Part shown: positions 59,701 through 64,000 of the stretch, one piece after another | Layout of the letters: each line of letters begins with the position of its first letter | Position numbering within the stretch: position 1 is the first letter of the stretch | Origin: Agapanthus africanus | Taxonomy: Eukaryota > Streptophyta > Magnoliopsida > Asparagales > Amaryllidaceae | Assembly: GCA_030015575.1 (NCBI GenBank) | Contig: JASDDO010000024.1 | Coordinates: 215,780,996-215,844,995 of the forward strand | DNA length: 64,000 bases | Reading direction: 5' to 3' | The notes under the pieces: generated by a model | Database searches by the model: none | Told to the model about the DNA's origin: nothing | What the model saw: only the letters and a program-made list of their open reading frames with translations | Made by a program: the position numbers and the translations under genes

Positions 59701-62333
59701 GAAATGATTGAAGGAAGGATCATAGAATGATTTTTGGATTTACAAAGAAGCTCAGAGTCTGTGAAAGATACAGACTCGGGTGGAGAAAAGTCAGAAGTGC
59801 AGGACTCAAGTGTAAGTGAAGTGTCCTCACTAAGATCAAGTGTAAGATCAAGCAGAGATGTGCTAATGTCATCGAGATCATTAAAGCAAAGTTCCTCGGC
59901 TCCACAACTATCGGGAGCGATCTCATGGACAGAACACACATCTAAAATATGAGCACTAGGTTCTGATGGCTGACTCCCAACTCTGTAGATATTTAGTTCA
60001 ATGGTCATATTTCCAAATGATAAATTCATTGAACCATTTCTACAGTTTATAACAGCGTTGGAAGTGGCAAGGAAAGGACGACCTAAGATCACCGGAATTT
60101 GGCCCCGGGGGTTTGCTACAGGATGTGTGTCAAGCACAATGAAGTCTACAGGGAAAACAAATTCCCCGACCTTTATCAGCACATCCTCTAATTCACCCCT
60201 TGGTTTGGTGATAGATCGGTCTGCCATCTGGAGAGTACAATGAGCAGGTTTCAGCTCTCCAATTCCTAGTTGCTCATAGACAGAATAAGGTAACAAGTTA
60301 ACACTCGCGCCAAGGTCTAAAAGAGCACGCTTTATGTTTTTACCCCCAATCGAAATCGATATTGTAGGACATCCGGGGTCCTTTCGTTTCTTTGGTAGCT
60401 GGGGAATAAAAGCAGTGCTGATATTATTAGCCATAAAGATCTTCTTTGGCACCTGAGTCTTCCTCTTCCTAGTGCACAAGTCCTTTAGAATTTTCGCATA
60501 AGCGGGGACTTGTTGAATCGCATTTAGGAGAGGGATATTGATGTTAACCTGTTTGAACATTTCTAAAATTTTCTCCATATGAGGACTCGTTCTGTTCGCC
60601 CTTAACCGATTCGGGTAAGGTGCTTTTGCAATAAGCACGGGGTCCATCATAGGAGAAGGAAAGGGGGGTAGACGAGATCCCAAAAGAGGTGTGGGGACCG
60701 TCTGTGGAGAACTATAAGGGTTGGGTGAAGGTGTTGAGCCTAAAGGGAACTGGAGAATAGGCTCGTGCGAAGGTGGTTTGGTAGAAGAAGAAGGATCAGA
60801 AGGAGAAGTGTGTGTATGTGGAAAGGTCTCAGCCGGGGTTTTGACATGATTTTCAGTATTATCAATATCTTCCCCGACATTATTATTCAGCACTCTTCCC
60901 GATCTCAACGTGGTAATGGCATTTACATTGTAATGCCCAGGATTCTGTAGGGGTTGAGAGGGAAGTTTCCCTTTTTCTCTCGCACTCATTTCAGCTTTGA
61001 GGCGTGCGATTTCAGCTTCCATCGTTCTAATACTCTCAGCTTGTGACGCTGAGTTTTTCTTTATTTCACTGACGGAAGATCTAACCTCAGTTGAAACCTC
61101 CATGAAATTGGATAAAAGTGATTTCATGGTTTGAGTAAATTGAGAGAAATCGTCAGAACAGGACTGCATAGGATTAGACTGTGCATGAGTGTTGCCCTGG
61201 TTTTGGAAATTTTGTGACTGGTAGGGGTGCTGAGTGAGTTGAAGGGGTTGCTGTTGTGGTGGAGGAAGAGCCCTTTGAAAGTTATTTGTGTTTGGAACCG
61301 TGTTTTGAGATTGATTTTGATTCCAAGCAAAATTCGGGTGGTTCCTCCAACCCTGATTGTACGTGGAAGAATATGGATCGTTTCGAGGTCGTTGAAATGC
61401 GGCATTAGAATGCTCGTGACCTTGAAACGCCGAGTTTAAAGGACATTCTTCCGTTAAGTGTGACGGATCAGAACAGCACCCACAAATAGTTTTGGGGAGT
61501 GATACCGGGTTTAGGGAGGCTGTTGCAAATTTGTGTTCCATAGCGTCGAGCTTCTTTTGCATTGCTGCCATTTCTGCTCGAACACCTATGGACACATCTA
61601 CTTGGTGTACGCCACCCCTATTCAGTGGTTGGGTTCCACTCTCCCAAATCAGTGATTTTTCAGCGAATTCTTCTAAGTATCGCCAGGCTTCCCCATCGTC
61701 TTTAGTCATAAATGTACCCTGACACATATTCTCAAGGCTTTGTTTGGTGCTAGGGTTACTGCCCTCATAGATGATTCGGCACAACTCCCATCTCGGGATG
61801 CCGTGATGAGGACATTGAACCATTAAATCCTTGAAACGTTCAAAGTACTTTGAAAATGGTTCGGTAGGGAGCTGGGCAAATTGGTTCAATTCACTACGAA
61901 TTCGAGCCGTTCGTTGGACTGGGTAAAATTTCTTTAGGAATGCTGCGACGAATTCTTCCCAATTAGTGATGGAGTGTGCGGTGGTGTTATATAGCCACTT
62001 CTCGGCTATATCGCACAAGGTAAAAGGAAGAAGTCGTAGACGCATCGCATCCACAGAAAGTTGAGACGTACCCATCATAGCGCATACGTTTTCAAATTTG
62101 GTAATGAAAACGTAAGCGTCCTCGGTCTCGAGTCCGTGATACTTAGGTAGAAGGTTGATATACTGGGGCTTTATTTCAAAGTTATCCCCGTTCGCTGGTG
62201 GTGTGGATAAGCAGGTCGAAAGAGGACCTCTAAGTGGATAACATCTTTCCTGAAGAGAAATGTGTGGAGAATTCTGCGCACCAACGGACGGTGGCAGATT
62301 TGGGTTAAAGAAGTTTGATGGATTCGGATCCAT
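56799..62333 (-). CDS. Athila-type Gag-Pol polyprotein (element B)
   Basis: A single open frame of 1844 codons encodes all proteins for copying and insertion. Gag fills about residues 60-280 with a retrotransposon-gag core and a CCHC zinc knuckle ([14 protein letters not shown]) near 282-296. The aspartic protease has DLGAS (not DTG) near 673, as usual for Athila. RT spans about 1000-1200 with VCIDYRKLN near 1026 and catalytic FMDD near 1126. RNase H has [14 protein letters not shown] near 1277 and TDHSALKH near 1340. Integrase has the HHCC zinc site near 1480-1520 and D, D, E in GIDFMGP (1551), SDNGTHF (1610) and GQAEIS (1643). RT before integrase marks it as gypsy. The frame stays open for 39 codons upstream of this ATG without another ATG, so the start is provisional. 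All catalytic residues look intact. Confidence 0.95.
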   Translation of the reverse strand: MDPNPSNFFNPNLPPSVGAQNSPHISLQERCYPLRGPLSTCLSTPPANGDNFEIKPQYINLLPKYHGLETEDAYVFITKFENVCAMMGTSQLSVDAMRLRLLPFTLCDIAEKWLYNTTAHSITNWEEFVAAFLKKFYPVQRTARIRSELNQFAQLPTEPFSKYFERFKDLMVQCPHHGIPRWELCRIIYEGSNPSTKQSLENMCQGTFMTKDDGEAWRYLEEFAEKSLIWESGTQPLNRGGVHQVDVSIGVRAEMAAMQKKLDAMEHKFATASLNPVSLPKTICGCCSDPSHLTEECPLNSAFQGHEHSNAAFQRPRNDPYSSTYNQGWRNHPNFAWNQNQSQNTVPNTNNFQRALPPPQQQPLQLTQHPYQSQNFQNQGNTHAQSNPMQSCSDDFSQFTQTMKSLLSNFMEVSTEVRSSVSEIKKNSASQAESIRTMEAEIARLKAEMSAREKGKLPSQPLQNPGHYNVNAITTLRSGRVLNNNVGEDIDNTENHVKTPAETFPHTHTSPSDPSSSTKPPSHEPILQFPLGSTPSPNPYSSPQTVPTPLLGSRLPPFPSPMMDPVLIAKAPYPNRLRANRTSPHMEKILEMFKQVNINIPLLNAIQQVPAYAKILKDLCTRKRKTQVPKKIFMANNISTAFIPQLPKKRKDPGCPTISISIGGKNIKRALLDLGASVNLLPYSVYEQLGIGELKPAHCTLQMADRSITKPRGELEDVLIKVGEFVFPVDFIVLDTHPVANPRGQIPVILGRPFLATSNAVINCRNGSMNLSFGNMTIELNIYRVGSQPSEPSAHILDVCSVHEIAPDSCGAEELCFNDLDDISTSLLDLTLDLSEDTSLTLESCTSDFSPPESVSFTDSELLCKSKNHSMILPSIISPPELDLKVLPSHLKYAYLGENETLPVIISTSLASEQENALLSVLRSNKEAFGWSMADIKGISPLIVEHHIHVMDDARPTREPQRRLNPVMKEAVMKEIVKCLDSGIIYPISDSQWVSPIHVVPKKSGITVITNEANELIQTRAQTGWRVCIDYRKLNAATRKDHFPLPFIDQMLERLAGRQYYCFMDGYSGYNQVPIAKKDQDKTTFTCPFGTFAYSRMPFGLCNAPATFQRCMMGIFSDMVENFLEIFMDDFSIFGDSFSECLANLDAVLTRCKEKNLTLNWEKCHFMVQEGIVLGHVISQKGIEVDRAKVDVIQNLPHPKSVKDIRSFLGHAGFYRRFIKDFSKIARPLTLLLAKDTTFHFDSDCETAFDSLKHSLTSAPVLSSPNWDYPFELMCDASDFAVGAVLGQHIEKMPHVIYYASKTLNDAQINYTTTEKELLAVVFALEKFRPYLIGSPIVVYTDHSALKHLLAKKDAKGRLIRWILLLQEFDLVIKDKKGCENVVADHLSRIVSSPVTLPINDSFPDEQLLSVSSEPWFRDIVNYHATGLIPSDWSKQDKYRFFSQVKHYYWDEPYLFKYCPDQIIRRCVPNEEFKSILSFCHDQACGGHFGPRKTAEKVLQCGFYWPTLFKDAFEHCKTCTQCQYTGRISQRNEMPQQPILVVEMFDVWGIDFMGPFPNSFGNLYILLAVDYVSKWVEAIPSRTNDKKVVIKFLKENIFSRFGHPCAIISDNGTHFCNRSFETLMRKYSINHRLSTPYHPQTSGQAEISNRQIKLILEKTVAKNRKDWSTKLTDALWAFRTAYKTDLGMSPYRIVFGKACHLPVEIEHKALWAIKEINFDLNLACNFRKLQLNELSELRDEAYDNAVITKNRTKVFHDKNIVRKTFLPGQQVLLYDSRLHLHAGKLRSRWKGPFVVRSVYPHGAVDVENVKNGTVFKVNGHRLKPYFSTDPTEELLFLQEPVYLD

Positions 62334-63418
62334 CGGTGTAGGTATGGTAGTAGGTAAAGAAAAGGTAAGTGGAGAATTATCGACTTCAGAGTCGATAAAA
62401 GGTACGCGGACTAAACGGGCACTAGAATCCCGTGTCCAGCCTATCTTGTACTAAAAAGGGTTAGTACAAGTGGCAGCGTTGGCTTTATAATTAGGGGTAA
62501 AATGAATGCGGTGTTTGCTTTTGAAAAGGGACGGATTTTGAAAAAAATGATGCGACAACCAAATGCAGCAACACAAACCTAAAATCTAATGGTCACCTAG
62601 GTCCGGCTCTAGACCGCTCCTAACTGCCAAAAGACAAGTCGCGGGATCAATCCTTCACTGCCTCTTTGTCCCCTGTGGCCGGATAAGTGCCAGGTAAGTG
62701 GGAAGGAACCACCACTACAGTGGACCTAATTAATAACCACTATCCTTAGACACACTCGCCTTAGGCACCACAGAAAAACGCGGATAAGCAATGAATTACC
62801 CACGGCCCTCTCTTGTCCTAAATGAGCGCGACAGTCCTTAGAGTCATCTCTAGATTTCTTTTAGTTAATGGGGGTAAATGTGGATGCAAGTTTGGTGGTT
62901 TTCGGGGCCTAGGAAGGGTAATGAAATCCCCACCTAATTTGGATTTGGCCGTGCCCCTTAAATTTCCGTATTAGCAATGCAAAACAACCAAGAAAAGCAA
63001 AATCACGCACAATTTTAATTTGCTTTTGCGGCGCAGCTATTATTTGCAAAGAATCCTGCAGAAAGGATTAGTTGGAGCTAAAAAGGGAGAGAGGAGAGAG
63101 AGAGAAATCACCTGAAGAAAGATGATACAGAGATCACCCTATACTGCGGCGCTTCCGCCGCATAAAGCTTGTTTCCGCCGCCCTTCCGCGGTCGATTGTG
63201 GGGAACAGTGTACAATTTTTCTTCAGCTGCTTGATATTGCTATCTCCAGCTCTCTGGTATATCCCAAATAATTTTTTCACAGCACAGAATGCTCCAGATC
63301 ACCTTGCAATCAATTCACAACACACGTATAAGAGTTTGTACGAATTTTGATTTCAAGAAATGAAACGTAATAATTCTTTCACTTCAAACTATAAAATGTA
63401 AACGAATTAACGCGCGAT
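62334..63418 (-). other. Leader of element B
   Basis: Noncoding apart from 39 in-frame codons next to the Gag-Pol ATG that begin after a TAG at 62451-62453. It matches the leader of A. A GC-rich motif, GCGGCGCTTCCGCCGC with CCGCCGCCCTTCCGCGG, lies at 63146-63192, about 240 bases after the primer site. Confidence 0.8.
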
Positions 63419-63435
63419 CCCCGGCAACGGCGCCA
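63419..63435 (-). other. Primer binding site of B (tRNA-Asp)
   Basis: The minus strand reads TGGCGCCGTTGCCGGGG three bases after the LTR end. This is the classic primer site of Athila-type elements, complementary to the tRNA-Asp 3' end. Confidence 0.92.
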
Positions 63436-63438
63436 TTT

Positions 63439-64000
63439 TGATCTGATTATTTTCGTGGATGTGTTTATAGAATCAAATAGTAAAGAAATCACAACCAAAA
63501 ATATTTGACCGCAATCAAACAACGGTGTCAGTTGAAGTTAATGAATGAGTGCGGATCGTCCTCAGGGATCTCGAGATTCGTTTTTACTTTTATTTGTTTG
63601 AAATGAAATGTTAAGCAACAATAAGAGAAAACACGATTCAATTGATTGATTTGTATTCGTGTGTCACTAATCTTTTCTAAAGAATCAAGAACTATAAACA
63701 ACAAGAATCGGTTTCAATGGAATTTTCCAAACGACAATCCAAACTGATAAAGAGGCTCGTAGGAATCGTTAGGATCTTTATATGTGTTGTAGTCTACAAT
63801 ATTTCATATTCTTGTCCTTCGAAGAATTGATGCTAGATCAATGGTTATCGACGAGAATTAGGGTTTTCTTGATGAAATTAAAGTTTCATCTCTTAACCCT
63901 TACTCTTTCGAGGATACCATTTATATTCTAGCCTCTAGTAATTTCAAGAATCGATCGGATCACCCCAATCTCGAACGATGTTGATCAAGAAAGCATCGAA
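63439..64000 (-). repeat. 5' LTR of element B, partial
   Basis: Starts TGATCTGATTATTTTCG and repeats 53540-54101; the rest lies beyond the window. Confidence 0.95.

Larger units (their letters stand above)
53540..64000 (-). mobile_element. Athila-type gypsy element B, runs off right edge
   Basis: Left LTR 53540-55365, polypurine tract, 1.4 kb noncoding region, one open Gag-Pol frame, leader, perfect tRNA-Asp primer site and the first 562 bases of the second LTR. The LTR portions visible on both sides are identical over hundreds of bases as far as I compared, and gag-pol has no stop, so this is the youngest insertion in the window. The left flank is AGTGC; the right flank is outside. Confidence 0.96.

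Overview
The window is plant nuclear DNA made almost entirely of nested transposable elements. No intact host gene is visible. The evidence is the mix of long-LTR Ty1/copia and Ty3/gypsy elements with plant-type priming sites, a plant-mobile-domain (PMD) gene with introns, and AT-rich spacers with microsatellites. The species cannot be named from the sequence.

Layout, left to right. 1-7726: copia-type element E (+). It has a 2.2 kb leader, a single-frame pol with three nonsense codons, a polypurine tract and a 2.16 kb 3' LTR; its 5' LTR lies left of the window. 7727-8895: spacer plus the tail of a diverged gypsy LTR. 8896-20619: degenerate Tekay/Del-like gypsy element T (+) with a truncated 5' LTR, a decayed interior ending in a 30-bp minisatellite, and a 3' LTR split by solo LTR a (16320-20212, TSD GTCGT). 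20620-35251: remains of a carrier transposon holding palindromic repeat arrays and a minus-strand PMD plus Ulp1 (C48 protease) fusion gene. That unit is broken by solo LTR b (21418-24385) and by copia LTR3 (27671-34684); LTR3 itself contains solo LTR c (28690-31765, TSD GTCCC) and solo LTR2 (32134-34077).

35252-51206: copia element C (-), related to E, inserted in the first visible PMD exon. Its leader is split by element A (41966-49247, -), a complete 7.3 kb non-autonomous Athila-type element with TSD CGACC that carries its own unknown ORF instead of pol. C's 5' LTR is interrupted at 51207 by D (-), a copia-like LTR plus leader with a short tandem array where coding sequence should be. D is in turn interrupted at 53540 by element B (-), an Athila-type gypsy element with an uninterrupted 1844-codon Gag-Pol, which runs off the right edge inside its 5' LTR.

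Relative order read from the nesting: carrier transposon, then C and LTR3, then A, D, LTR2 and LTR c, then B (the youngest visible, with an open Gag-Pol). A and B share LTR layout, leader, tRNA-Asp-type priming site and 3' noncoding region, so B or a relative could supply the proteins that mobilise A. The most interesting items are the A/B pair, the PMD-Ulp1 gene in a palindrome-rich transposon, and a GC-rich palindromic motif shared by leaders or LTRs of A, B and E.
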